From Bradyrhizobium oligotrophicum S58 (GTDB taxonomy: Bacteria > Pseudomonadota > Alphaproteobacteria > Rhizobiales > Xanthobacteraceae), in NCBI RefSeq assembly GCF_000344805.1, contig NC_020453.1, positions 8,164,001 through 8,228,000 on the forward strand: 64,000 bases of DNA. Reading direction: 5' to 3'. Both the position numbers and the translations under genes were made by a program. Positions within the stretch are counted from its first letter, which is position 1. Each line of letters begins with the position of its first letter. Below the pieces are notes generated by a model. It ran no database searches, was not told where the DNA came from, and saw only the letters and a program-made list of their open reading frames with translations. Shown piece after piece: positions 37,955 to 46,355 of this stretch.

Positions 37955-38671
37955 GTGAGTCATGCTGTGTCGACGCGCGATCAACTACACGGTTGCCACG
38001 ATTGCTCCGCGACAACGTCGCACGAAAGCCACGTTTTCTCTTGGGGCCACGGGACGTCTCGGGTTCCGGCCCCATTGCGCAGCGGGGCTACGATCGCGAC
38101 CATCTGGCTGACGCTCTCGGGGACGGCAATCCACACCACGTCCGCGGCCGCAGGTGAACCTGCCTGGCCGACGGAGTCCTACAGGTACACCATCGTCGAC
38201 CAGGACCTTGGCAACGTTCTTCAGGAATTCGGACGGAATACCGGCCTGCGGTTGGAGGTGAGCCCGGAAGTCCGCGGACGCGTGCGTGGGCCCCTGCCTG
38301 AACTCAAAGCCAGAGATTTCATCGAGCATCTATCCCGAAACTACGGACTCGACTGGTATTTCGACGGCTTTCGGATCTATGTCACCAGCAACAAGGAAGC
38401 TTCGAGCAGGCTCGTTCAACTCGGTGCCGTGCCGCTCCAGCGTCTCGAAGCCGCGCTTCGCGATCTCGCGCTGTCCGATGCGCGCTTCTCCCTCAGATCG
38501 ATCAAGCAGGCCGACATGGCCCTGGTCTCCGGTCCCCCGCAATATATCCAAACTGTGGAACGCACGCTCGCGGCACTGAAGCCTCGACCCGACCAGCCAT
38601 CGTCCGTCACCGTCTATCGCGGAGAGCACGTCCAAGTGGTCAAGCTCAACGCACCGGGCGGCGTGCCATGA
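37955..38671 (+). CDS. Short secretin N-terminal protein (SctC N-domain; RhcC1/NolW-like)
   Basis: 238 residues from a GTG with no clear RBS. A hydrophobic segment (SGATIATIWLTLSGTAIHTTSAAAG) reads as a signal sequence, so the true start could be a later non-ATG codon. The mature part has the secretin N0/N1 pattern: YTIVDQDLGNVLQEFGRNTGLRLEVSPEVRGRVRG, then DFIEHLSRNYGLDWYFDGFRIYV. There is no pore-forming domain. In rhizobia the secretin is encoded as a short NolW-like and a separate main protein; the latter is at 44069-45415. Confidence 0.87.
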   Translation: MSHAVSTRDQLHGCHDCSATTSHESHVFSWGHGTSRVPAPLRSGATIATIWLTLSGTAIHTTSAAAGEPAWPTESYRYTIVDQDLGNVLQEFGRNTGLRLEVSPEVRGRVRGPLPELKARDFIEHLSRNYGLDWYFDGFRIYVTSNKEASSRLVQLGAVPLQRLEAALRDLALSDARFSLRSIKQADMALVSGPPQYIQTVERTLAALKPRPDQPSSVTVYRGEHVQVVKLNAPGGVP

Positions 38672-38732
38672 CGCAAGTCGGCAGGTCCGAAAGTCCTGCC
38701 AGAAAAACCGGATGGATCAAAGGAGTGTCAGA

Positions 38733-38945
38733 ATGGCCGTAGAAGCATCGAGCATGACGACGGCGACGGCAACTGCCCCGAGCGGCAGCGACGCGGTCTC
38801 GGCCGAGGATCAAGCAAAGTTCGAGGAGGCGTTTCTCAGCGCAATGCCGCAGGCGGCCACGTTCATGCTCATGACTGTTGCCCAGGACGGCATTCAGGAG
38901 ATGGCATCCGTGGGCGACGAGAACAGTGCAACTCCGGATCCGTGA
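38733..38945 (+). CDS. Small type III-associated protein, possible needle or translocation component
   Basis: 70 residues from the ATG at 38733 (MAVEASSMTTAT), preceded by AAAGGAG. Thr/Ala/Ser-rich N-terminus, then a helical segment (EDQAKFEEAFLSAMPQAATFMLMTVAQDGIQEM). Size and composition fit an exported small structural protein, but no family motif is certain. Confidence 0.6.
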   Translation: MAVEASSMTTATATAPSGSDAVSAEDQAKFEEAFLSAMPQAATFMLMTVAQDGIQEMASVGDENSATPDP

Positions 38946-39035
38946 CGGAGCACGGCCAACTCTACGACCCTTCAGGCTCTTTTGCTCAGAACAAGACAAA
39001 TATGACATCGGAACGCACAACAAGGAGAGAGTTGC

Positions 39036-39722
39036 ATGTCTCGGGTCAGCTCCCACGCGCCATCCTCACGTGAAGTTCACGCCGGTCACATGATGGGTCC
39101 GCACGGACACGCATCGTCCTGGACCGGCTTTGCCGGGTTTCAGCCCACGACGCCCGGCGGGTCGCCAGCTCACCGCTGTGATGCGGGGGATTGGTGGCAT
39201 CCTTCGATGCCGCCCGCTTCGCAGCAGCAAGATTCGCGGACTTCTTCCATAGCATCGGATGTCCTCGGATTGGTCGCGGACGCAAAGACCCCTGCAGACA
39301 AGGCGGCCCTGATCTCCGCTGCTATCAGCATCCTCAAGGGCGGAGCGGGCCAGAGCGACGCGCGGAAGAACGACCGGGTTACCAAGATCCTTGGCGACCT
39401 GACCCATCAGATCACAAATTCCTCGGGACCCAGCGATCCGGCCAAAGGTCAGTTGCTCGACGGAATTGCGAAGATCCTGAAGCAGCTCGTAACCGCTCCA
39501 TCCCACCAGCCCGGCGCGAGCAGCTCGGTACTCCACACCCTGAATCAGCTCGTCGACCAAATCTCAGAGGCCAAGTACCTCGACCAGACGACGAAGAACA
39601 GCATCCTCGACAAGCTTTCATCGATCATTCAGCAACTCGCGGCTTCGAACTCGGGATCGCCCTGTGACCGCTCCGCGGGACACCTCTCGGCTGACGACGA
39701 CATCGCGGTCGGAGACGGGTAG
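39036..39722 (+). CDS. Predicted type III-secreted helical protein, unknown (harpin-like composition)
   Basis: 228 residues with AAGGAGAGA before the ATG. The N-terminus is rich in Ser, His and Gly, lacks a Sec signal, and looks like a type III export signal. The middle and end contain repeated amphipathic helices with a common pattern (VTKILGDLTHQITNSSGPSDPAKGQLLDGIAKILKQLVTA; VLHTLNQLVDQISEAKYLDQTTKNSILDKLSSIIQQLAAS). This suggests an extracellular or translocator-type helical protein. No clear homologue recognised. Confidence 0.65.
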   Translation: MSRVSSHAPSSREVHAGHMMGPHGHASSWTGFAGFQPTTPGGSPAHRCDAGDWWHPSMPPASQQQDSRTSSIASDVLGLVADAKTPADKAALISAAISILKGGAGQSDARKNDRVTKILGDLTHQITNSSGPSDPAKGQLLDGIAKILKQLVTAPSHQPGASSSVLHTLNQLVDQISEAKYLDQTTKNSILDKLSSIIQQLAASNSGSPCDRSAGHLSADDDIAVGDG

Positions 39723-39791
39723 GCAACGTGGCCTCATTGTCGCAACGCTGACGAGAGCGATGAGACCAGAACGTTGAAGGGAAGGCGCAAG

Positions 39792-39815
39792 AGGCGCACC
39801 TCACAAGGTGCGCCT
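39792..39815 (+). promoter_or_regulatory. Perfect intercistronic hairpin in the rightward secretion operon
   Basis: AGGCGCACCT-CACA-AGGTGCGCCT, a 10-bp stem without a T-run, lies between the 228-residue protein gene and the small gene at 39949. It could be a partial terminator or an mRNA 3'-end protector setting unequal levels of the flanking products. Confidence 0.6.
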
Positions 39816-39859
39816 TGGGACGGGATCCAAGCCGCCGCTTCAACCGAGAGGTGATCAGC

Positions 39860-39925
39860 ATGAACAACGCAAACGATCACTTCCCGGCTGGAGGGCATTC
39901 CCCGACAGCCCTATCCTCAACGTAA
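39860..39925 (+). CDS. Possible 21-residue peptide
   Basis: The ATG at 39860 follows GAGAGGTGATCAGC and opens a 21-codon frame (MNNANDHFPAGGHSPTALSS, then Thr and stop). It sits between the hairpin and the candidate needle gene and may be a leader peptide or chance. Confidence 0.25.
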   Translation: MNNANDHFPAGGHSPTALSST

Positions 39926-39948
39926 CGCAAACATAGAGAGATACCGCA

Positions 39949-40131
39949 ATGTCCCATTCAACAAGCTCCGTTTCTTCGACGACGTCATCGAACTCGAGCA
40001 TCGATGACGCCATCGCGAAGATGAAGACTGCCTTCGACGAAGCGATCAAGACCAATGCCGAGATCACGACCAAGAAGACGCACTGGGGATCGATCGAGAC
40101 CGTCGCGCAGCAGCGTCCGAACGTCGGCTGA
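39949..40131 (+). CDS. Candidate needle/pilin subunit of the type III system
   Basis: 60 residues, no Sec signal. A Ser/Thr-rich start (SHSTSSVSSTTSSNSS) is followed by a single helix (IDDAIAKMKTAFDEAIKTNAEITTKKTHWGSIETVAQ). Length, composition and position just upstream of sctD are what one expects of the small exported filament subunit (SctF/NopA-like), but sequence similarity is not decisive. Confidence 0.5.
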   Translation: MSHSTSSVSSTTSSNSSIDDAIAKMKTAFDEAIKTNAEITTKKTHWGSIETVAQQRPNVG

Positions 40132-40236
40132 TCCGGCTATCGCGTCCGACAGCTACCAACCGCTGACGGCACGGGGCGTTCGTACCGAGCGCTCCGCTGC
40201 CAACATGGCTGCCAGGTCTTGATGCAGAGGGAGAGA

Positions 40237-41226
40237 ATGCCGGCATCACCGTCCCCATTCGAGCTCGCGATCCGATCGGGCCTTCATGCCGGCGTCCGGC
40301 AAGAACTCGACGCCGGGACCTATCTGTTGGGTCATTCGATGGACGCCGACGTCGTTCTCATGGATGACTGTCTTGCTCCCTTGCACGCGCGGCTTGCGCT
40401 CGAGGCGGACTGTTGCGAAGTCGAAAGCACCGCAGATGGCGTTCTGCTGAACGGCACCCTGCTCGGTGCCGGCGAGGCACGAATCAGTCGTTATCCGGCC
40501 GATATCGTTCTGAACGGAATTCAGCTCCGCTGCACCCGCAAGCGAAGAACGATCGGTTTGAGCTTCTTGAGGTATGGACTAGGTACCGCCGCGATCCTGG
40601 TCTGCCTGGCCCTGCTTCTGCAGGGATTTCCCGCCGACGCAGACAAGGTCACCGGCGATGGCGTCTATGCCACGGCTGAGTGGCCGAGATCCCCCGGCTG
40701 CGTCTCCGACTGTTCCACCAAATATCCGAGCAAGCACGCCGCCGCTTCGCCCGCCCCTACGCTTGCGCCCGCATCTCTGCCTGGGCAGGGCAGAACGGGA
40801 CGAACCGGCGCAGGGCCCGGGGCGCCGGCGGCGGATTTGAATGGCGCGGCGGACGCGCTGCGCCAGCGATTGGCGGCTGCCGGCCTCACGACCGTGGAGA
40901 TTGTCAGCGACTCGAGCGCCATCACGGCGAGAGGAAACATTGACTCCGCGGCGCTCGGCAAGTGGCGTGACATCGAGCGATGGTTCGACGGCACGTTCGG
41001 CATTGCGATCGTATTGACGAGCCAGGTGGAGGCGAAATCTGCATCGCCCAGCACCCCTTTGACGGTTCAGGCGATCTGGGCCGGAGCTGGGCCGTACGTC
41101 ATTGATGGACGCGGTCAGAAACTATTCGCAGGCGCCGTTATCAACGACGGTTGGATCGTCGATCGAATCGAACAGAACCGGGTCGTGTTGCGTCGGGGCG
41201 CCGACCTGCTCGCCGTGAGCTTGTAA
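40237..41226 (+). CDS. sctD: Type III secretion inner-membrane ring protein SctD
   Basis: 329 residues from the ATG at 40237, with GAGGGAGA just upstream; in-frame TTG/ATG at 40219/40222 are weaker. Cytoplasmic FHA-like domain (residues ~5-105: LDAGTYLLGHSMDADVVLMDDCLAPLHARLALE), one membrane helix (YGLGTAAILVCLALLLQGF), and a periplasmic BON-like ring-building part (LRQRLAAAGLTTVEIVSDSSAITARGNIDS). It pairs with SctJ in the inner rings. Confidence 0.9.
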   Translation: MPASPSPFELAIRSGLHAGVRQELDAGTYLLGHSMDADVVLMDDCLAPLHARLALEADCCEVESTADGVLLNGTLLGAGEARISRYPADIVLNGIQLRCTRKRRTIGLSFLRYGLGTAAILVCLALLLQGFPADADKVTGDGVYATAEWPRSPGCVSDCSTKYPSKHAAASPAPTLAPASLPGQGRTGRTGAGPGAPAADLNGAADALRQRLAAAGLTTVEIVSDSSAITARGNIDSAALGKWRDIERWFDGTFGIAIVLTSQVEAKSASPSTPLTVQAIWAGAGPYVIDGRGQKLFAGAVINDGWIVDRIEQNRVVLRRGADLLAVSL

Positions 41227-41295
41227 GACGATGCCCCTCTGCGCCTCGATCAACGTGACAAAGGTCTTGATCCTCTTTGGAGGGGACCGCAGACC

Positions 41296-43296
41296 ATGAC
41301 GGCCATTGTCGAGAGCTTGACCCGCTGGTCGAACGACAAGCGTGAGCTTCTCGTCGTGATCCTGATCATCACCACGATCATGGCGATGATCCTGCCGATT
41401 CCGACGGCGCTCGTCGACGTCATGGTGTCCGTCAACATCGGCGTATCGATTCTGCTGCTGATGGTGGCATTCTACTTGAACGCCGCGGTGGAGTTCTCCG
41501 CGCTTCCGGCAATCATCCTCATCTCCACGGTGTTCCGGCTCTCCATTTCCATCACCATCACGCGCCTGGTGCTCAGCCAGGCCGATGCGGGGTCCATCGT
41601 TCAGACCTTTGGCGAGTTCGTCGTTTCCAGCAACGTCGTGGTTGGGCTCGTGGTGTTCCTGATCATCACGATCGTCCAGTTCGTCGTCATCACCAAAGGA
41701 TCTGAACGGGTCGCCGAAGTTGCCGCCCGATTCACGCTCGATGCGCTGCCGGGTAAGCAAATGAGCATCGATGCCGACCTCCGCAACGGCGACATCAACC
41801 AGGCCGAGGCCCGGCGCCGCCGACGGCGGCTGGAGCGCGAGAGCCAGCTGTACGGAGCGATGGACGGCGCCATGAAGTTCGTCAAAGGTGATGCGATCGC
41901 CGGTCTCATCATCATCGCCGTCAACCTCGTTGGCGGCATTGTGGTCGGCACCGTGCAGCACAGGCTGCGTATTGGCGAAGCGATCCAGCTCTACTCGCTG
42001 TTGACGATCGGCGACGGCCTAGTCTCCCAAGTCCCCGCGCTGTTCGTGTCGATGGCGGCGGGAACGGTCGTGACCCGGGTTGCGACAGAAGCGGCGAGCA
42101 ATCTTGGCTCCGAGATCATGGAGCAGATCACGTCGCAGCCGCAATCCCTGCAACTGGCCGGTCTCATGATGCTGGGGTTGGCCTTCGTACCGGGTTTTCC
42201 GGCGCCGATTTTCCTTTTTATGGCGACGGTGTTCGGCGGCTCCGGCCTCGCGATGCTCTTGGCTCGGCGGCGCGCACATCGAACCTCCGGCACGGCGCTA
42301 CCGTCCGACCCGTCAGAGCCCACGAGAAGTTCGCGGATCGCGATCCCGGCGACCAGGTCTGCGCCGATCATGATCCTCGCGGAAGCCGCCTTGTGCGATG
42401 AACTCCGGCGAGCCGGTATCCATGATCGGATCAGGCGGACACGACAGGACGTGGCCGACTGGCTCGGATGCGCTTGTCCCGGGGCCGCGCTCGACGAAAG
42501 CAGCGCCCTGGCGCCCGGTCATTTCAGGATCGAGCTGCATGGCGTGCCTCTTCTGCTCTCGTCCGGAGAGCTGGATCAGCCGGCAACCGGAACGGCTGGG
42601 GCGCCGGCCATGTCCGCAGTGGATGCCGAGCTCCGGCGTGTTCTCGTCCGCTATGCCCCCGAGTTCCTCGGCATACAGGAGACCAAGCGCCTGCTCAACC
42701 AGTTGGAGGCCGACTACGCCGACCTGGTGCGCGAGGCCTTGCGCGTGGTTCCTACACAGCGCATCACCGATGTCCTTCGCCGTCTGCTCGACGAGCGGGT
42801 CTCCATCCGCAATCTGCGGCTGATCCTGGAGACGCTGGCCGAGTGGGGCATGCGGGAGCAGAGCAGCATCATGCTGGTCGAACACGTGCGGCTGGCGCTG
42901 CGCCGGCAAATCTGCTTCGAATGTTCAGGCATTGATCGGACCTTGCGCTGCTTCGTGCTTGATCGACAGACAGAGGAAGCGATCCGTGTGGCCGTGCACG
43001 CTCTTGATGAAAACACTCAGACGTCTCTCGATCCGGCCGTCAGCACGCGCCTGCTTGATGCGTTGATCCGGCAGCTTCCCGCTGTCGATCATCTTGCCGC
43101 ATCGCCGAGTATCGTACTGGCCTCCGCCGACCTGCGCCGGGTGGTCTGGACTCTGCTCGCGCCGTCCGGTCTCAACGTGGTTGTGCTCTCTTATCAAGAA
43201 ATCTCAAAGGACTTTCGGCTCGAGCCGATTGCCGTCCTTGGGTTGGATGAATCACGCGAGCAGGCTGAACCTTCCCCGATCCCGGCGATGCAATGA
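41296..43296 (+). CDS. sctV: Type III secretion export-gate protein SctV
   Basis: 666 residues, FlhA/YscV family. N-terminal half with about eight membrane helices. The FHIPEP signature region reads RFTLDALPGKQMSIDADLRNGDINQAEARRRR. The C-terminal cytoplasmic domain forms the nonameric ring that receives chaperone-substrate complexes (RVVPTQRITDVLRRLLDERVSIRNLRLILETLAEWG). Good RBS (TTGGAGGGG) before the ATG. Confidence 0.96.
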   Translation: MTAIVESLTRWSNDKRELLVVILIITTIMAMILPIPTALVDVMVSVNIGVSILLLMVAFYLNAAVEFSALPAIILISTVFRLSISITITRLVLSQADAGSIVQTFGEFVVSSNVVVGLVVFLIITIVQFVVITKGSERVAEVAARFTLDALPGKQMSIDADLRNGDINQAEARRRRRRLERESQLYGAMDGAMKFVKGDAIAGLIIIAVNLVGGIVVGTVQHRLRIGEAIQLYSLLTIGDGLVSQVPALFVSMAAGTVVTRVATEAASNLGSEIMEQITSQPQSLQLAGLMMLGLAFVPGFPAPIFLFMATVFGGSGLAMLLARRRAHRTSGTALPSDPSEPTRSSRIAIPATRSAPIMILAEAALCDELRRAGIHDRIRRTRQDVADWLGCACPGAALDESSALAPGHFRIELHGVPLLLSSGELDQPATGTAGAPAMSAVDAELRRVLVRYAPEFLGIQETKRLLNQLEADYADLVREALRVVPTQRITDVLRRLLDERVSIRNLRLILETLAEWGMREQSSIMLVEHVRLALRRQICFECSGIDRTLRCFVLDRQTEEAIRVAVHALDENTQTSLDPAVSTRLLDALIRQLPAVDHLAASPSIVLASADLRRVVWTLLAPSGLNVVVLSYQEISKDFRLEPIAVLGLDESREQAEPSPIPAMQ

Positions 43297-43373
43297 ACCC
43301 AACCGACCCGCGACGACACCTGCGAGGCTTGGAGAATTGAACTAGAGGACAGTGCAATATCCGTAGGAAGTAC

Positions 43374-44066
43374 ATGCGTAGCTCTGAAGGCCGGGAAACC
43401 GCGTCCAATAATTTTCTGAAAACAAGCGCCCATGGGTGTGGGCTAATGGCGTTGACTGGCATCATCGCCGGTCTGCTCTGCACGTGTTCGTCGCTGAGCC
43501 CGGACGTTGGCGGACCGGTGCCGGCGCCCGCGCCCGCACGCGTCTCGGTTGAGGGTCGTAGTCTGCCGGCGTCCACGACAACCGCAGCAGGTCCCGCCGA
43601 CCGGGTCGCCGGGATCGAAGACAAGGACGATCGCATCAGGAAAGCGCGAAGCGAGCTCGCCAGACATCAAGCCGAGCCCGCTCTGGCAATCTTTACCAGC
43701 GTGCTCACCACGGATCCCGAGAACATTCCGGCCCTCAACGGCCTGGGAGTGGCTCTCGACATGCTCGGCCGCCATGACGAAGCTCAGGACGCCTATCGTC
43801 AGGTGCTCGCAATCGCTCCCGCCGACATGATCGCAGGCAACAATCTGGGCCTGTCACTCACCTTGGCGGGCCGGTACGCCGACGCGATGACGGTCCTGCG
43901 GCCGATCGCGCTCGGTGAGAGCGCGTCGCCTCGTGCACGCCAGAACCTCGTGATAGCTATGGCGCTGAGCGGCGATCGCGATGGCGCCGCCAAGCTTGCG
44001 CGGGTCGATCTTCGGGAAGAGGACGTGAGGCTCAATCTCGAGATGCTCTCGGCGATGCGGCGCTGA
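43374..44066 (+). CDS. TPR lipoprotein of the secretion operon (y4yS/TadD-like)
   Basis: 230 residues. A signal-like segment with a lipobox (MALTGIIAGLLCTCSS) suggests outer-membrane lipidation; a start at 43446 would place it at the N-terminus, while the ATG at 43374 has AGGA upstream. Three to four TPR units follow (PALAIFTSVLTTDPENIPALNGLGVALDMLGRHDEAQDAYRQVLAIAPADMIAGNNLGLSL). It precedes the main secretin gene by three bases and is probably its assembly helper (pilotin/TadD role). Confidence 0.82.
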   Translation: MRSSEGRETASNNFLKTSAHGCGLMALTGIIAGLLCTCSSLSPDVGGPVPAPAPARVSVEGRSLPASTTTAAGPADRVAGIEDKDDRIRKARSELARHQAEPALAIFTSVLTTDPENIPALNGLGVALDMLGRHDEAQDAYRQVLAIAPADMIAGNNLGLSLTLAGRYADAMTVLRPIALGESASPRARQNLVIAMALSGDRDGAAKLARVDLREEDVRLNLEMLSAMRR

Positions 44067-44068
44067 CG

Positions 44069-45415
44069 ATGGTACCGTTTCGAACTTCGCCATCCGCCTG
44101 GCTGACCTCGATCGTGGTGGTCCTGACGATGCTGGTTCATTGCGCGCCGGCATCATCCAACGCGCGGCAACAGGTGCGGATCTACGTGTCTCAGGGCGAG
44201 ATGCTGACCTTGCCCCGTCCGGCTTCCAAGGTGTTTGTTGCCGAGCCGGCTGTTGCGGACGTGCAGGTCGCAGCCGCCGACCGCGTCTTCGTTTTCGGCA
44301 AAAAGCCCGGCCGCACGACGCTCTTCGCGCTCGACGATTCCGGCGCGACCGTCGCGACGTTCCGGATTGCGATCGCCTACGACGAGAGTGATCTACGGCA
44401 GCTGCTGCGAGCTCAATTCGCAGACCTCGACGTCAGGCTGTCGCGGACGCCGCGCGGCGCTGTTCTGAGTGGGCTGGTGCCCAACGCCGACATGGCCGAG
44501 AAGGTCCGCTCCACCTGCGCGCAGTTCCTCGGCGCGGACGAGATGCTGATCAATCAGTTGAAGATCAGCGGGAGCACGCAGGTGAACCTGCGGGTCCGTA
44601 TTGCCGAAGTCTCGCGCAACGCGGTGAAGCAACTCGGGGTCAACTGGGAGACAGCAGGCTCGGCCGGTGGCTTCAGCTTTGGGCTCTCGTCGGCGGCCTC
44701 AGGCAGGATCAACACGCCGGCGAATGGCAGCTACAGCGTGACTGCCATCGTGGATGCGCTCGCTCAGGAGGGATTGGTCTCGATCCTGGCAGAACCCACG
44801 CTCACTGCTGTTTCGGGCCAGAAGGCGAACTTCCTGGCCGGCGGCGAATTTCCGATCCCCGTCGCCCAAGGGCTCGACCGCGTCTCGATCGATTTTCGCC
44901 GCTACGGCGTGGGACTGGAGTTCACACCGACAGTGCTCTCCGATCGTCTGATCAACCTGCAGGTCAAGCCGGAGGTCAGCGAACTGTCGAACGAAGGCGC
45001 CCTGATCATGAACGGCGCCCGCGTCCCGAGCCTGATTACCCGGCGGGCGGAGACCACAGTCGAGCTCGGCAGCGGGCAGAGCTTCGTGATCGCCGGACTG
45101 CTGCAGAACAAGTTCAACACCGGCCTGGACATGCTGCCGGGGCTGGGCGACCTGCCGGTGCTAGGCGCTCTGTTCAGGTCGACACAGTTCCGGAAGAACG
45201 AATCCGAACTGATCATCATCGTCACGCCGACGATCGTTCGCCCAATCAGCGAATCGGCGCGCATACCTGTCCCTACCGACTTCGTCGGCCCACCTTCCGA
45301 GCTTGAGCGCATCATATTCGGCCGTCTCGGAACGACCCGCCCCGGGGCGGGCCCGATCGAGGTGCCGGTGCCGGGCCGGAAATTGCGTGGCGATGCCGGC
45401 TTCCTGATCGAATGA
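44069..45415 (+). CDS. sctC: Main secretin of the type III system (RhcC2/CpaC-like)
   Basis: 448 residues with an N-terminal signal peptide (IVVVLTMLVHCAPASSNA). Pilus-type N-terminal domain (QGEMLTLPRPASKVFVAEPAVADVQVAAADRVFVFGKKPGRTTLFALD) and a BON-like module. The secretin pore domain follows (VSILAEPTLTAVSGQKANFLAGGEFPIPV; GSGQSFVIAGLLQNKFNTGLDMLPGLGDLPVLGALFRSTQFRKNESELIIIVTP). It forms the outer-membrane channel with the short NolW-like protein. The CpaC-like N-domain resembles tight-adherence secretins, as known for rhizobial RhcC2. Confidence 0.92.
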   Translation: MVPFRTSPSAWLTSIVVVLTMLVHCAPASSNARQQVRIYVSQGEMLTLPRPASKVFVAEPAVADVQVAAADRVFVFGKKPGRTTLFALDDSGATVATFRIAIAYDESDLRQLLRAQFADLDVRLSRTPRGAVLSGLVPNADMAEKVRSTCAQFLGADEMLINQLKISGSTQVNLRVRIAEVSRNAVKQLGVNWETAGSAGGFSFGLSSAASGRINTPANGSYSVTAIVDALAQEGLVSILAEPTLTAVSGQKANFLAGGEFPIPVAQGLDRVSIDFRRYGVGLEFTPTVLSDRLINLQVKPEVSELSNEGALIMNGARVPSLITRRAETTVELGSGQSFVIAGLLQNKFNTGLDMLPGLGDLPVLGALFRSTQFRKNESELIIIVTPTIVRPISESARIPVPTDFVGPPSELERIIFGRLGTTRPGAGPIEVPVPGRKLRGDAGFLIE

Positions 45416-45438
45416 CCGTCCTGCAAGGAGCGATAGAT

Positions 45439-46059
45439 ATGGCACCGATCAGAAGCGGCTTGGCCATCGCCCTCGCGGTGCTGGCTGCAGGCTGCGCTGT
45501 GGACCGGACGGGACCGTCACCGCAGCTCGCCAGTGGGACCGTTCATTACGTCTACGACGTACCTGCAGGACGCTGTCATGCGGCCAGTTCCGGCGTGGAA
45601 CACTTCGTGGCCGCGACGGCGAATGGCCGCCCTGAAAGCATTCGTGCCTGGATCGAAGGACCGCCGGGACCATGCACGGCAGCGATCGAGCACTCCATCC
45701 TCCGCGCCGGCGTCAATCGTTTCCACATCAGGCACGACGTTGCAGCGGCAATGCACCACGCGACGCGCGTTCACATCGAGCGCCTGCTCATCGGCTCCGT
45801 TCACTGCTACCTCTCGGACGGCTTCAATCGCGGCATATTCGCGGAAAATACTTCCGATCCGGCCCTCGGCTGCAGCACCGCTGCAGCGCTGGGCGGCATG
45901 GTTGCGGATCCCGAGGATCTTCACGCCGGAAAAGGACGGAGCCGCGCGGAAGGGGAGCCGGCCACCCGCGCGGTCGCCAATATGCGCGGGGAGCAACCGA
46001 CCCGTGCTGAACCAACCGGCGAGGACCACCGGCAGACCGCGGCTCACCCCGCACAATGA
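45439..46059 (+). CDS. Lipoprotein downstream of the secretin (y4xK-like position)
   Basis: 206 residues from the ATG at 45439, which has AAGGAG eight bases before it and begins a textbook lipoprotein signal (LAIALAVLAAGCAVDRTG). An earlier ATG at 45412 overlaps the secretin stop but would bury the signal. The mature protein has several Cys residues and no domain I recognise. Likely a secretin-associated lipoprotein. Confidence 0.75.
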   Translation: MAPIRSGLAIALAVLAAGCAVDRTGPSPQLASGTVHYVYDVPAGRCHAASSGVEHFVAATANGRPESIRAWIEGPPGPCTAAIEHSILRAGVNRFHIRHDVAAAMHHATRVHIERLLIGSVHCYLSDGFNRGIFAENTSDPALGCSTAAALGGMVADPEDLHAGKGRSRAEGEPATRAVANMRGEQPTRAEPTGEDHRQTAAHPAQ

Positions 46060-46180
46060 TTGTTCAAGCCGGAGAGCTTTGCCGGTGCGATCCCAGATCA
46101 GGTAATCCCGATCTTCGGAATCCGCGGCCTCCACAATTTTTTGTAATCTTGACCACGACGTTGATTTGGGCGCGATCTCT

Positions 46181-46350
46181 CGCGTAAGCGCCACGTCAGC
46201 AGGCGGAAGAAAATCGGCGCGGTCTTTCGGACAGGAACGTCGCTATTGTTGCAGACAAATTCGATCGGCTTCAGGAAGATAGCGTACAATAGCGGGCCCT
46301 ATGGTGTTTTTCGGATAGGCGCGTCACCTCGCTCCGAAGGCAAACACGGG
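46181..46350. repeat. Diverged copy of integrase leader plus att core
   Basis: 46181-46221 matches 1303-1343 (34 of 41 identical), and GCTCCGAAGGCAAA at 46331-46344 matches 1453-1466 exactly, at the identical 150-base spacing. The T-arm and acceptor part that follow at 1467-1498 are largely gone here. No integrase gene lies to the left; the secretion lipoprotein gene ends at 46059. This marks an old element boundary between the secretion island and the next cluster. Confidence 0.75.
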
Positions 46351-46355
46351 GGAGG

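Noticed and set aside
29330..46059. A flagellar export cluster
   Set aside because: No flagellin, hook or rod genes are present. The secretins, SctD with FHA-like domain, a NolB-like rod protein and a lipoprotein SctJ are specific to injectisome-type systems.
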